Assembly (NCBI GenBank): GCA_032164245.1
Contig: JAVMKO010000001.1
Span: forward strand, 286,509,041 to 286,573,040
Direction: 5' to 3'
Source of the DNA: Sternotherus odoratus
Taxonomy: Eukaryota; Chordata; Testudines; Kinosternidae
DNA length: 64,000 bases
Shown: positions 1 through 12,014 of the stretch, piece after piece
Position numbering within the stretch: position 1 is the stretch's first letter
Layout of the letters: each line of letters starts with the position of its first letter
Notes under the pieces: model-generated
Seen by the model: the letters and a program-made list of their open reading frames with translations, nothing else
Database searches by the model: none
Told to the model about the DNA's origin: nothing
Position numbers and translations under genes: made by a program

Positions 1-1648
1 GGAAGACCAATAGACAGATCTGCTAGACTTGACCCATCACAGAGTTCCATGAAGAATAAACATCTGCCAAGGAAAAACCTAGTTTTTACTTTACGAAGAT
101 TTTCATTGGTTTAGAGGTAGATTTTTATTTTTTTTTTCAGGCCAGAATTGAATTGCATTGTAGAAATTTTGTGAGGAAGGCTGCAGAGAGCTGGCCTGTC
201 ATCCTTTAGCTGGTACTATTTACTCCTTATTTCATTAGCACTACACAGGTCATTAATTTTATCCTGAAAAGCTACTATTGGATATTGCTTTGCTTCATAT
301 TTTATTAATAAACATTGCACCGTAGTGAGGGGGTTTTTCCAGTTCAGGTTCAGTATTTTACAAATAGCTGTCAAATCCAAATCCTTGCCTTGTGGCATTG
401 TATCAGTTCTGTAATTTGCGTCTAATTAATTGGGTCTATTTTTGGTAATCTACTCTATTGTTTTATTTGAGCAATTTCCAAGAGTCTGGGCAATTATTCA
501 GTTGTGGGGAAATAAATAACATAATTAATTATATTTAGCCTCAGTATCATCTGTAAGTATCAAAAGGATAAAGCATCCTTCAGTAGCCCATTCACCTTCA
601 GAAAAGGGCTCTCATATCTATATTCTGATATGGTGCTGATTCTAATCAGTGGATTCCATTATAGGCCTTTAGCAAAAAAGAAAGTGCTGATGAAGGTCAT
701 AAAAATAAATGAGGCTTATTGCGTCTTGACATCTTTAGCACTTTCTGAGGTTTCCTGAGTGAGTAGCAGTAGCAGACAATAGCTAGGAGATTGTGTCTAA
801 GATAATGAGAAAAATAAATGCATCCTCAGAAGCAGCCAGCAGGAACTACTGCTAACATTCATTACCCAGGGTTTTGGCTGCCCCCAGTATGATGTTATTA
901 ATTTGCAGAATGAGTTCAGAGGTGTGAAAGAAAGCTGATGTTTGCTCCTAACCTTCCTGACCATTTTTTAAAAAAATATTAACACAGAGGTCAAATGTGG
1001 TGTTATTTTGAAGCTGTCTTTCTTTTTCTCCCCCGCCCTCCTCCTCACCTTGTGTAGAAAGTGAAGTGAAACATTTTAGGTTAGAAGAACTGGATTCAGG
1101 TATAACTCTTAAAATAAAATAATAATAATTAATAAATTAGAATAGAGTGGAAAACATTTTAATAAGTGGAGTGAATAGTGTGGGGGAAATTCTTCTCATT
1201 CAAAAGCCAATGTCAGTTTGGATGTATTTTGCAACATTTTCATGTTTTGCTTTCTGTGAACAGCTAGAGCTTTACTAGTGGAAATACTTACAAAGAGTGA
1301 GTTTTAAGTTTGAATGCTCAACTTGTGACGTTCAGACTGTGTATTTGATTTGCAATTTACAACCAAGCAGTCATAATTTACACTATACTAGTTAATTACA
1401 TGACTCACACAGGATTGTTTCTGGTCCCTAATTGGATGACTTATATGACCAACCAACTCAGCATGATTTGCAATTTATATATTTGTTTGCAAAATACACA
1501 GTGGGCCAGATTGTCAGCTGATGTAAATTGGCATGGCTCCATTAGATATAAGTGCCAGGTAAGATCTGTTATCTACCTAATTCCTGCCAGGTCAGCTAGT
1601 TAGATATATCAACCAATCGGGAAACAGCTGCATGATCTATATGACTTA
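1..1648. other. No gene recognised; AT-rich unique-looking sequence
   Basis: Only short chance reading frames occur here. A weak relic resembling the 'GGGCCAGATT...TGTAAAT' type of short dispersed repeat lies near 1503-1610. Nothing else could be assigned by eye. Confidence 0.5.
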
Positions 1649-2376
1649 CTAGCTGAAATACCCAGCGTTGCTTGGACTATTTGTAATTGGAAACTGGGAT
1701 GTAAAAAGACTACAATGTATTTTATTAATACAAATTGGAAACTGGGATGTATTTGTCGTTGTTCTGCTGGTTCTGTGGCCCTGGTTTGGGAAGTCCGAAC
1801 ACAATTTCCTTTAACCTTATTTGGCGTTGTCCGGCTGTTTCTGTGGCCCTGGATTGATAATTTCGTATTCTATTATTATGTAGCAGTTTCTCACGTTGTT
1901 CAGAAGTCTCATTTTGTCTAATTTCATTCTCTTGCATTTAGATGTGGTTTCTCCGATACATTTTCGCTTTTTATGCGGTATAATGAATAGGGTTCTTTTT
2001 AAGAAAAAAACAGTGTATTTAATTAGGTTTGTGCTACACAACACTAAGCTCTCTGGTTATATGTATTATTACATCATAACTATGTCACAGACAACAGCAT
2101 GTGTTAACCTTCTGCCCAGATGATGTTATGTGAGCCGTGTAGTTGATGTTAATGAGCTTTAAAGTATTTCACCCCTAGGGGGGTGTAAGAGGTGAGATTT
2201 TAAAAATTTTTGATTCTTACACTGATTAGGACCCTAAAGCCTATAACTGTACCAAATTTCAAGTATCTAGCTGAAACGGTGTGGAAGTAGCAAGGGAACA
2301 TACATACACACATACACACACCATTTGACTTTTTTTTATATATATATATATAGATATAGATAGATATATAGATATA
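1649..2376 (-). mobile_element. Helitron copy 1, degenerate, with replication-protein N-terminal fragment
   Basis: Read on the minus strand, the element ends at 1649 with CTAG followed by T. It is preceded by a decayed hairpin (ccaagcaacgctgggtatt), the usual 3' signature of a Helitron. Its 5' side, near 2300-2376, is the AT-rich TC(TATA)n start followed by AAAGTCAAATGG and a TGTATG-rich stretch. Minus-strand reading at 1937-1725 gives the residues NETSEQREKLL and ATETAGQRQIRL. These resemble the repeated 'ETxEQRExR' blocks common at the N-terminus of Helitron Rep/helicase proteins. A second minus-strand frame at 2044-1817 carries the same region shifted, so the reading frame is broken. There is no helicase domain, so this is an internally deleted, non-autonomous copy. 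Confidence 0.68.
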
Positions 2377-3243
2377 CTAGCGAAAATACCCGGCGTTGCT
2401 TGGGTCAGTCGGAGGTGGGGAGGGGGCAGAGGGCTGAGCGAGTGTGGGGTCTGTTGGAGGGGGAAGGGGGCAGAGAGCAAACCTGACACCCCCACCTCAC
2501 CCCCCCGACCAAACCCGACACCTCCACCTCACTTACCACTCGACCAACCCCAACTCACATTTTCACCCCCCACCCAAACCCAACACCCCCACGTCACCCC
2601 CTACCAACACCCCCTGACCAACACCCACACCTCACCCCCCGTAGACCAAACCTGACACACCCACCTCACTTCCCCCCCCCAACCAAACCCGACACCCCTA
2701 CCTACCACCACAAACAAACCCGACACCCACACCTCACTTACCCCTCGACCAACCCCGACCCCCCTCCTCGCCCCCCTGACTAACCCCAACACCCACACCT
2801 CACCCCTCATCCACCCTGACACCTTCCCACCCCCCCCCGACCAAACCCAACACCCCCAGCTCACTTACCCCCCGACCAAACCCGACACCCCTACCTCACT
2901 TACCCTCTGACCAAACCCAACTCGGGTCCATCGGAGGTGGGGAGGGGGCAGAGAGCTGAGCGAATGCGGGGTCCGTTGGAGGGGGTATTATGACATCATA
3001 ACTATGTCACAGAGAACAGCAGCTGCCCAGCTGATGTGATTGGCCTTTAAATAATTTCACCCCTGGGGGGCATCAGAAGTGAGATTTGAAAAATTTTCGA
3101 CTCTTACCCTGATTAGGACCCTAAGACCTCTAACTGTACCAAATTTCAAGTCGCTAGCTCAAACGGTGTGGAAGGAGTAAGTGCACATACATACACGCCC
3201 GCATACACCATTTGACTTTTATATAGATAGATAGATAGATAGA
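2377..3243 (-). mobile_element. Helitron copy 2, abutting copy 1 head to tail
   Basis: On the minus strand the element starts near 3243 in a (TCTA)n tract. It continues AAAAGTCAAATGGTG, a TGTATG-rich stretch and a conserved block (ACCGTTTGAGCTAGCG, AAATTTGGTACAGTTA). It ends at 2377 with CTAG after a CCGGGTATTTTCG hairpin arm. The left end joins the 5' tract of copy 1 with only a base or two between them, consistent with one Helitron inserting at the A/T-rich start of another. The interior is dominated by a C-rich minisatellite. No coding capacity is left. Confidence 0.68.
2488..2925. repeat. C-rich minisatellite inside Helitron copy 2
   Basis: Imperfect tandem units of the type 'ccgaccaaacccgacacc' plus 'cccacctcacttacc' repeat about a dozen times. 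The flanks 'gtcggaggtggggagggggcagag' occur at both ends (about 2408 and about 2930), so the array lies inside a duplicated piece. Long frames read through it are compositional artefacts. Confidence 0.8.
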
Positions 3244-5206
3244 TGTAACTAACCAACACAGTATGAATTACAAATTGGGATATTTTAAAAGGTTATGCAA
3301 TTTGCAGTTTGTATTGTGTTAGTTACTTAAATAATCCCATGGTGATGCAGATTTATGTAAATGATGCCACATCATAAATTTGTGATATTTGAAATTTGTA
3401 AACTGTCTGACAAAAAAATTATTCACTGAAAGTATTAGTAAATGACTTGAAATAAATGATCCTGCACAAAATTTACACATATACTTCCCTTTATCCAGGG
3501 CGAATAGTCCCACTGACTTCAGTGGGAATACTTACAGTCAGCAATGTTACGTGTGTACGTGATAGGGTGTATAGATAGACCCCACACAAATAAAGGTGCC
3601 ACGGAGGCCTGGTGGTAGGGATAGCCTTGTCCCTCTAGCCCTTTCAGTATTGTATGATAGCGAGGGAGGAAGTTGCAGGCAACGGGAGGAGCAGGATTTC
3701 TCCAAGTGGCAGACTGCAGGAGCGACTCCTGAAGCTGCAGAGGGAACTCCAAGATGGGATCTTCACCCTGATCCTGAGAAGAGTACAACGTACTCCCAAG
3801 ATAAGACAACAGGCTTTTCCCATCTCCCCCCCCCCCATGTTTGTGCTGGTTTGTTGGCACTGCTGTGGAATCACTGTCCCCCTTGTTCTTGGGACCACGG
3901 AGAGGGAATATCCCCAAATACATCAGGGTTTGTGACTTCACTTTGATATCTCATCTGAAGAGATTTAAGAAGATCCACAAAGGACAGAGCAAGCACTTGC
4001 AAATAGTAAAGAAGTGGGGCCTATGCTGGGACCACCCTCTGTACATAACTGGGCATGGTCAGGCCCTCTCACCCTACGTACCATTGTGCATAAATATTTG
4101 CAGGTTTGAAGCCTGTAATGATGATCTTGCAATCTGATCATGGAATCATCACAATCACAATAAAAGGCAAACATATCAGATAATTTATTTTTGTCAATGA
4201 TTCACTCGGCTCAGATTTTTATCTTAAAACACTGAAACATGACAAGTGGAAATAGTTGCTTTTATTTTTACTTCTATACCTCTTAATTTTGATCCACTAG
4301 GGAGTGTTAATGGCACGTACAATGAAATGGCAAAGTCAAACGTAGAAATTAATTAACGAGCTTTTTAAGGAAATATGCTTTTACTTGCATCATCTAACCT
4401 TTGTAATTCTTTTCAGTTTACAGTATTCTGTTTTCTGGAAATGAACTTAGTGCAACAGGATCGCACTATATTACTTATTTGTGCAACTAGTGTCAGGGCT
4501 GTAATTTCTTTGGCAATCTAAATGTAGAACAGTGGGCAGCAACCAGATTTAAGAATAGCCAAATTATTTTTGGGAAAATCCAGTCCTCTTTGGCATTCCA
4601 AAAGGATCATTTAAACTTATTTCCATTTTAAATGGGTTTATATCTCTGCCTTTCCTGTTTTGGAAAATAATCTTCTAACACGTTGCAAAGGAAACAATTT
4701 GTCTTGTATTTTACACACACAGATTTAGCCATGTTTTCAGCATCTTCCTTTTTTCCGATTCTCACTGTCCTTTTCTCCTAGAATGCCCTAGCCTAAACAT
4801 CGTCCTCCTTATAGAAACATGGTGCCACCTTCTGGCAGACCACTAGTACAAAAAATTACATTAATTGTAACATTTAGAAACTAAAATTAGAAGTAGTTGA
4901 AAACAGCTCTCACCACACATCCTCTCTCCAAAAAAGTGAGCAATTATGGCAAAAAAAAATTAGCTTTTTTTCAGTCAAATAACTAAAATTTCCAACCATC
5001 ATTAGTACTTTTTGTTTGTTTGTTTGTTGGTAGTAGTGCCTTAAGAGCCAAACAAAGATTGGGGCTCCATTGCTATTTAAAACAGACGAGAGCACAATCT
5101 TTTTGGCAGAGAGAGCACAATCTAGGCTATTAAAAGTCACTAAAGGAATAAATATCTCTATAGTGACATAATCTCAGCCACGTTGCACATTCTGTTTATG
5201 GCATTT
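3244..5206. other. No gene recognised
   Basis: Apparently unique sequence. Frames around 3519-3946 on both strands overlap each other and have no recognisable domain. A CTCF-like 13-mer with one mismatch from the core consensus lies at 4823-4835 (minus strand). Confidence 0.45.
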
Positions 5207-5330
5207 TTGATTCATAGATTTATAGAGTTCAAGGCTTGAAGGGATCATTTTATCATCTTGTTTGATCTCCTTTATATCACAGACCATTAAATGTTACCCA
5301 GTTAGCTCTTCTATTAAGCCCAATAATTTG
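5207..5330 (-). mobile_element. CR1 LINE 3'-end fragment
   Basis: The string 'attcatagatttatagagttcaaggcttgaaggga', followed by 'atcttgtttgatctcc', matches the usual reverse-complemented 3' untranslated end of reptile/bird CR1 elements. Only about 120 bp remain. Confidence 0.6.
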
Positions 5331-7264
5331 TGTATTCCTGTTCTTTTTAAACATATCATAACAATGTATTCGTTTTTGTTACGAAATATGTATCCAAAAG
5401 CAGAGTTGACTGAAATATTTTCTTAGTTTTTTTTGTCCAAAAAAACCCACCAACATTTCTAAAGAAACTAACATTTCATTGCAGACACAATGGGCAAAAT
5501 CATTTCCTTCACCTTTTTTGATGAAACACATTTTAAACATTTTTTGATCAATTTGTTGAAACCCCCCCAATACATTCCATTAAAAGTCTTAAAAGCAAAA
5601 ACATTCACTTCATTTTATTTTTGTATGAAGAATAGGTTTCCATTTTTGACCAGCCATACTGTAAAATATGAAGTATGTACTTCGTGCCAGAGATAAACTT
5701 TTGTTATCAGAGGCGATCATATTCCTAATGTGCCCATTGGTTGGGTATTTAAATGTGTCACTAGTAACTTTAACCCACCTCCCAGCAATATTAATTGTTT
5801 TGTTTCCTAAATTCAGCAACTGCCACATTATAAAAATGTCTGTCTGTCTTCACAGTGAGAAGCTGCCCTGGTTCTTAGGAGATACTGAATCCCACTCACC
5901 TGCGATATCTAGTCTCTCTCAAATAGTTTGCAGGAAGATTTAATTCAAGCAAAGAGACACTCCCCTCCCCTCAAGGCCCATATCAGTATATATTCTAGCT
6001 CAGCTGGAAGTTAGCTCAGCTGTGGTTCGTGGGGATCTATTTTTGATCTGGACTCCATAAAACATAGGTGGCCTGTGCCCCCATGGTAGGCTTCCAAAAT
6101 CCTGTCTCTCTCACAAGTTGTAGTCCAGGGAGCTGTCTGCATATCTATAGCCATTCGCCTATATATGCATTTAATATTATGTGAAAAACCCCCACAGACC
6201 AGATATAAATATGCATGCATATTCTGGTGATTGGTCTGTCCCATGTAAAATGCTTTATCGATAAACACATTTTAAGATTGGGAGGTAGCAAGGCATCAAG
6301 CTGGGTTGGCTGAACATTCCTTGCTCTTTTTTAAAATACAAATAAATAAATGCATAACCATTCACCCTGTAGTGCAGGGGTGCTCTCTAACCATGTGTAT
6401 AGAGATAAGGTTCCAAGAGATGGCACCCAAGAGAGTTTGTCGTACTTGTTAGGTGCTCTCAGGTTTATAAATCATGGTGCTGTGCATTGCAGATGTCTTC
6501 CTTCGGCAGTGCTTTACATCTGTTCTTAACACCATGTGGTTTGAATGACCCAAACACAGACCATATGATGATGTTTCCCAGGACTACCTAGGCGGACTAC
6601 CCCAGAAGTAGTAGCAAAAGCCATTGTGACTCAGGAGCACAATTCCTCCCCCCATCAACCCTTGTTGTTGGGGTGTAATCTATGACATCACAGTCCTACT
6701 CTCACATCCAATCATTGCCACCAGCCAACATGTAAGGGAGGTGGTACCAGGGTTTTGCTTTGCTCCCTTGCTTGCAGGATGGGATGTAGCCCTTCTTTTC
6801 TTCAATAACCAGAGCCATGGCACAGGAAGGTCTAGCATGGCCACACAAAGGGGCCAGGAGTGCCTTAGGTAAGGCCAGTATTGAGGCTCTAGTCAACATA
6901 CTCTGATACATTATATACATTGGATGCACCGGCAATGTGGAGGGAATTATCTGCCATTGCTTTCTTCCCCTTCAAAGTAATTTGGCAAGGGCAACTTATA
7001 GTTGCATAGCTGGAATAGCACCCACTTGTGGACCTTCTTGGAGCCCTAACGGGGCTTTGGGGTCTCCCTTTCTCAGGTCAGCCTGCCAGCCAATTCTCCC
7101 TTCAGCCTGATTTCCCCCGCTATGGTGGACTGGAGGGACTCAGCCCCAAAACGTTCCAATACAAAAAAAAAAAAAAAAAAAAAAAAGCCCGCCAATACTG
7201 GACCACCCCTGCCCTTTTCTTCATCTTGGTTCCCAAACAGTCTCTTACTGGAGCGACATAGTCC
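5331..7264. other. No gene recognised; A24 tract at 7163-7186
   Basis: No domain-bearing frame was found. The poly(A) run at 7163-7186 might be the tail of an unidentified retroposed sequence, but no target duplication could be confirmed by eye. Confidence 0.4.
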
Positions 7265-7372
7265 TGTGGCCCCTTCTAGATTAACAGACATCTGTTAGTC
7301 TATAAGGTGCCACAGGACCCTTTGTCGCTTTTGCAGATCCAGACTTACACGGCTACCCCTCTGATACTGAGT
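7265..7372 (+). mobile_element. Penelope-like element 3'-end fragment
   Basis: The sequence 'tctgttagtctataaggtgccacagga' followed by 'cagatccagacttacacggctacc' and 'ctctgatactga' is the same 3' terminal segment that follows the GIY-YIG region at 25.25-25.35 kb. This is therefore a strongly 5'-truncated copy. Confidence 0.65.
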
Positions 7373-8588
7373 CTCTCACTGGTGGATCACATCATCCTTG
7401 GGGTCTAACTACTCGTCCCCAATGGCTGCTTTGGCTAGCAGGCTGGATTCCCTGCAGTTTTTGCAAGCAGCGCTCTCTTCAGGCACAGCACTGTCCTGGC
7501 TAGTCAGCCATGGCCCATGAACTGAGCCAGGCTCTCTTCTTTTTATTCCCCCATCCATGCTTGGCTTTGGTTGCAGGTTTAGCAGAGTGGGTCTTACTGG
7601 GCCCATAGGCCTCTCTCTACCCATCACACAGCCACAGCTATATGAAAGGGGAAATGTGTATTTCATTTTTCAGAATATAACAAATCAGTGCCTGTTTTCA
7701 AATGTTGTTTATAGTCCCAGTAATGGCTAATTTTCTGTATTTATAGAAAACCAAGTCACTACACCATTATCTAATTGTTCAATTGCTTATATCTATATCA
7801 ATTTGTCCTACTTGTAATCCCAATGAAATGGCTGTCCGGATATTTCTAACTATGCCTTTTGTTCATGGAATTCATTGCCTGCCACTATTTAACATTTAGA
7901 AGAAGGCTGAAGGGAAAAAAAAATGCTGTTTCCTCTTATGAATTACTTGCCATTGTATAGGATTTAATTGTACAACAATTTGGAACTCCTCTGTGGAGAA
8001 AGCTCTCTAAATGTATGTGGTTGGCTGTGATTGTCATTAAGTAGAGAAAATGTGTCTGGGGAATAGGCAGACTTTTGGGATGACACATATAATGCTATAA
8101 ATCAAGATATGATCCACTGGACAATAGGTGAATTGCATAAAAAGTATCAATTAAAAAGTCCCAGTCCTAATAACTAAATATTAAGGCAAAAGCAATTAAA
8201 ATAGAATGCAGAACAATCTGAGGCTCCAATACTATGAGATGAAAAGTGCTTGTAGTCACCACTGACCTTATGTACAGTCACTGGAGTAGAGGACCTCGCT
8301 GCATTGGGGCCATAGCACGTGGTTATGGTAAGCCTGATATTGTTCCTACTTAAAGAGTATTGCCGGTGGGCAGTCAATCAATAAATACATTTAGTACAAC
8401 AGAATTGATAACATCTCATAACTTTTCTACCAGTTTGAGAGTTTCACATGCTCATCTCATGAGACTTCAGTGTTACTGAAGCCAAACACTGAACCATACT
8501 CTTTCATTCCCAGGTCTGAATCTTAGCACTATCTCCGTAGCCTGTTATGCATAGTAACTCCTATCAATGTTAATAAATTATGTACTTT
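7373..8588. other. No gene recognised
   Basis: Only short frames without recognisable motifs. No repeat family could be assigned by eye. Confidence 0.4.
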
Positions 8589-8727
8589 TACCGTGTTTCC
8601 CCGAAAATAAGACAGTGTCTTATATTAATTTTTGCTCCCAAAATTACATTACATTATATTACAGCGAGAGGCAAAACTGGAAGTACGTCTTATTTTCGGG
8701 GGATGTCTTACTTTCGGGGAAACGGTA
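8589..8727. mobile_element. 139 bp inverted-repeat element, CCGTGTTTCCCCG ends (family C)
   Basis: Left end TA-CCGTGTTTCCCCGAAAATA and the complement of the right end, TA-CCGTTTCCCCGAAAGTAAG, form terminal inverted repeats of about 23 bp. The flanking TA is consistent with a TA target duplication. The right end carries two direct copies of the subterminal block (gtcttattttcgggg, gtcttactttcgggg). The left end carries the block plus an inverted partial copy (aagacagtgtctt). It has no coding capacity and is a MITE-type element. Confidence 0.8.
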
Positions 8728-8934
8728 TTATACCCTTTCCTGGAAAAATGGGACTCATAAAACAATACGTAAATAAATTTGTTATATGATAATACCTTGC
8801 CTCAGTATTGGTGGTGGTTCTTAAAAAAGAGAAGAAAACTAAAAAGCTAGTTAAAACAATCAGTAAGTGAATAATTAAAAGAATCCCTTTGTATTAAACT
8901 CAGTTCATGAAAAATATCTGCAATCACTTCTCAT

Positions 8935-9236
8935 ACTTTCTTCTATATCCATAGAGCTGAGGACTTTGAAAGAACTTCCTGTCATCTGCTATCACAGGCA
9001 ACCCTGTTGGATCCCATTCATAAATGTGTCAAGCTCCTTCTTAAAACTAATTAGGTTGTTTGCCCTACTCCTCCTATTAGAAGGCAGTCCCAGAACCTCA
9101 CATCTCTGATGGTTAGAAATCATCTTCTAATTTCCAGCCTAAATTCATGTCCAATTTATACCCATTTGTTCCTGTGTCATAATTGTCTTTGAGCTTAAAC
9201 ATGTCTTCTACTGCTTGATGCTATCCCTTGGTTAGT
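8935..9236 (-). mobile_element. CR1-like LINE fragment (antisense)
   Basis: Phrases such as 'aagctccttcttaaaactaatta', 'ttgccctactcctcctattagaaggc' and 'tagaaatcatcttctaatttccagcc' match the usual antisense view of the CR1 3' region. The copy is about 300 bp long and truncated at both sides. Confidence 0.6.
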
Positions 9237-10020
9237 CACCCAGCCAGGCTGACCGAGAGAGAATGTGGTACTTCACCATGAGCCTTTGAGTGAAACTTCT
9301 TAAGAAAAATGCTGTCAGTCAAGCAAAATGTAGCTTCCCATATGAGGTGAACATAGGCTGCTTTCCTCTCAATGTGACAATCTGTAGGAATCCACCATGA
9401 CATCAACATGTACTCTATATTGGAGCTGGTCAAGAATAATTTTGACAAAAGATTTTTTATTAGGAAACACTGATTTGTCTGGTTCCATGAATTTCCATTT
9501 AGGAACAACCTTCTCACTGGATTTTCTGCTCCGCTGTACTACATTTTGCATTAAGGATATGCCATCTAGTTATGGGAACTGACTACGCTTTATAAACCAT
9601 ATATATAGATATAATCTTATCAGACAAAAGCACTTATTCTCCACCTCTGGTGGGCTTATCGTTTTATTTCTTCTATTTAGCAGCTTGTGAAAAAAAGAAA
9701 AACTTGTTAATTATTTTCTCTTCAATTTGTCTTCTTACCGAGTTTATCCCAGCTCCCCTTGAACTCAGCTGAGAGACAGCCATTGACTTCAGTGGTAGCT
9801 AGATCAGAGTCTTAATGAATTATTACAAAGACTTGGCCACAAAGAATCTGATCACCAGATTGTGGAACCAAGCCAACCTGCCTACACAGAGAGAGTGGAC
9901 TAATCAGACTTGATTTATTCATGCAGTGGATAAAGTGACTGCACCTTCAGACTAAACCAAAGTTAACCTCTGTGTTACTCCAGATTTGTATACAGCAGAA
10001 ATAAGCTACTGTTTAAGGAA
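9237..10020. other. No gene recognised
   Basis: Short frames only, including overlapping frames on both strands near 9240-9580 with no domain similarity that I recognise. Confidence 0.4.
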
Positions 10021-10230
10021 AGTCCATTGTTTAGGATGCTAGTTTGGCATTTGGAAGACCTGGGTTTGATTCCTAGCTCTGCCATGATTTGCTATGCAAG
10101 TCATTTCTTCTCTTGTGGCCTCAGTTTCCTGTCAGTAAATGGAGATGAGAGTACAGCCCTACCTCCCAGCAGTGTTGAAGATAAATATATTAAAGATTTT
10201 GAAAGGATCATATACTTAATTAATGGGGCC
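10021..10230 (+). repeat. MIR-type CORE-SINE
   Basis: The order of blocks is typical of MIR: 'ggatgctagtttggcattt', 'gacctgggtttgattcctag' (which includes a Pol III B-box-like motif), 'agctctgccatgatttgc', 'gcctcagtttcctgtcagta' and 'aaagattttgaaagg'. It is an ancient tRNA-derived SINE, not a tRNA gene, because no cloverleaf can be drawn. Confidence 0.75.
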
Positions 10231-10854
10231 CATATAGGTATTCTAGACCACTATGCTACTCCAACTCCAATCTAATGCTATCAGGCCCAAAGACTTTTAT
10301 TGTGACATGTCTCCCCAGTAGGGAGAATATTATTTATATTTTCAGTGTGGGTTGACTTGAAGGAATGTGGGCAAAGATTTTCAAGAGTGCCTAGTGATTT
10401 TTGAGTGCCCAGTTTGAAAGGCTTCTAATGAGCCTTTGCTTTTTTCAGAAGGGTTGAGCACACACCCACTGACAGGTCAGGCCCATTTGAGCTATCTCAA
10501 ACTCAGCACCCAGAATCACTAGGGGCTTCTGAAATTGTTGGCCAGGGATTTTTAAAATATATTGTGATTTTTAAAGAGAGAGCAATGGGACCCTGCGTAA
10601 AATGAAGATTGTGTGCCACAGAATGGTATGTAGGACCTTACCTAGTTATAAGAAGTTTTTCGCCTTCTCTTCCCCTTCATTTATTGATTTGCTGAGGGTC
10701 ATAGATAGAATCTATTGGGTGTTCTGTCTTTGTAGACATGAAAAAGGGAAATGGAGAATTGAACCATCATTCCGACTATAAGTATTAAAATGAGCATAGT
10801 TCCTAATGGTTTGTTTCTGTTGCAGCTTGGTGAACAAATGATAAAAGTTTGTTT
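10231..10854. other. No gene; possible relic of a palindromic short repeat
   Basis: A section near 10375-10530 ('gattttcaagagtgcctagtgattt...') resembles a dispersed reptile repeat, a version of which also seems to occur near 62.29-62.45 kb. Assignment is by eye only. Confidence 0.35.
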
Positions 10855-11512
10855 AATATTATAAGTCAAATGGTGCATGCGTGCGTGTATGTATGTTCAC
10901 TTACTCCTTCTACACCGTTTGAGCTAGAGACTTGAAATTTGGTACAGTTATAGGCTTTAGGGTCCTAATCAGAGTAAGAATCGAAAATTTTTCAAATCTC
11001 ACCTCTTACACCCCCCAGGGGTGAAATTCTTTAAAGCCCATTAACATCAGCTGGGCAGCAGGTTAACCTGCTGTTCTCTGTGACATAGTTATGATGTAAT
11101 AATACGCCCCTTCAACGCCCCCCCCACTCGTTCAGCTCTCTGCCTCCTCCCCCCTCCAACGCCCCCCCACTCGCTCTGCTCTCTCACCCCTCCCCTCCAC
11201 TCCAACGCGCCCCCCCACTCGCTCTGCTCTCTCACCCCTCCCCCCCACTCCAACGCGCCCCCCCCCCACTCGCTCAGCTCTTTCCCCCCTCCGGTAAGAA
11301 TCAATTTTTTTAAAATCTCCCCCCCCCCCAACGGCCCCCGCTCTTGCTCAGCTCTCTTCCCCCTCCCCCCACATCTAAATGCAAGAGAATGAAATTAATT
11401 AGACAAAATGAGACTTCTGAACAAAATTTGTATTAATAAAAAACATTGTAGTCTTTTTGCATCCCAGTTTCCAATTACAAATACCCCGAGCAACACTGGG
11501 TATTTTTGATAG
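10855..11512 (+). mobile_element. Helitron copy 3, same family as 1.65-3.24 kb
   Basis: Starting at 10860, the order is AAGTCAAATGGTGCATGCG, a TGTATG tract, 'cttactccttctacaccgtttgagctag' and 'gaaatttggtacagttatagg'. These are the same 5' blocks as in copies 1 and 2, in the opposite orientation. The 3' end is a hairpin 'ccccgagcaacactgggtat' followed by TTTTTGATAG-T, where the last CTAG has decayed to ATAG. The segment 'aaatgcaagagaatgaaatt' near 11375 is shared with copy 1. No intact reading frame is left. Confidence 0.68.
11105..11345. repeat. C-rich minisatellite in Helitron copy 3
   Basis: Tandem units built on 'gcccccccactcgctctgct' plus 'ctctcacccctcc' repeat five or more times, with variable C runs. 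It holds the same position in the Helitron as the array at 2.49-2.93 kb, but the unit differs. The minus-strand frame through it is an artefact. Confidence 0.75.
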
Positions 11513-11738
11513 TTTTTTAATAAAACATGCTGTACTCATAATGAGGCCCATGTTAATTTGGGGATTGGCCAGAAGTTTTGACTGATTTTTTTATAGTGCC
11601 TGAATCAGTTCGCTGGGCATTTTGCATGATTGTTCAAGGCAATAGGTATACGGTGATCTCTCTGTGGATTATGTGCCATTCACTTTCTCACATGCTTCAT
11701 TCTTTTTGTAGTTAAAAAATAATCTCAGAGCCTCAGCC

Positions 11739-11901
11739 CGGCCACGGTAAAAGCCAGGTGGGCAGCTGTGAGGAACTGTGGTGCAGACCCTCCGCCTTCT
11801 CTGGGTGGGAGGCCAGAGGGCTGCTCGGGCCTCCCTCCCAGGGCAGGTGAAAGGTCTGCCGCTGCTCCCCACAGCTGCCCACCTGACTCTTACCATGGCT
11901 G
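11739..11901. repeat. GC-rich inverted repeat, 32 bp arms
   Basis: The left arm at 11739-11770 (cggccacggtaaaagccagg...) and the complement of 11870-11901 agree at about 27 of 32 positions. They are separated by about 100 bp of GC-rich spacer. It could be the remains of a short DNA transposon; no target duplication was visible. Confidence 0.55.
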
Positions 11902-12014
11902 TGCTGCGACTCCGAGGCCCCCCTCTGGCTGGATCCGGGTTGGGGAGAGCTGCCCTGGCAGTTGTGGGGAGCCTGGGTCCCTCCACCTGCTCTGGTGAGT
12001 CTGTGCTACAGCTC

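Noticed and set aside
2601..2864. Minus-strand frame rich in Gly, Val, Trp
   Set aside because: It reads through the C-rich minisatellite; composition explains it. The same applies to the minus frame at 11089-11331.
7163..7186. Poly(A) run as the tail of a processed pseudogene
   Set aside because: No coding relic upstream and no target duplication could be seen.
10021..10230. Possible tRNA gene because of a B-box-like GGTTTGATTCC
   Set aside because: No acceptor stem or anticodon arm can be formed; block order is that of a MIR SINE.
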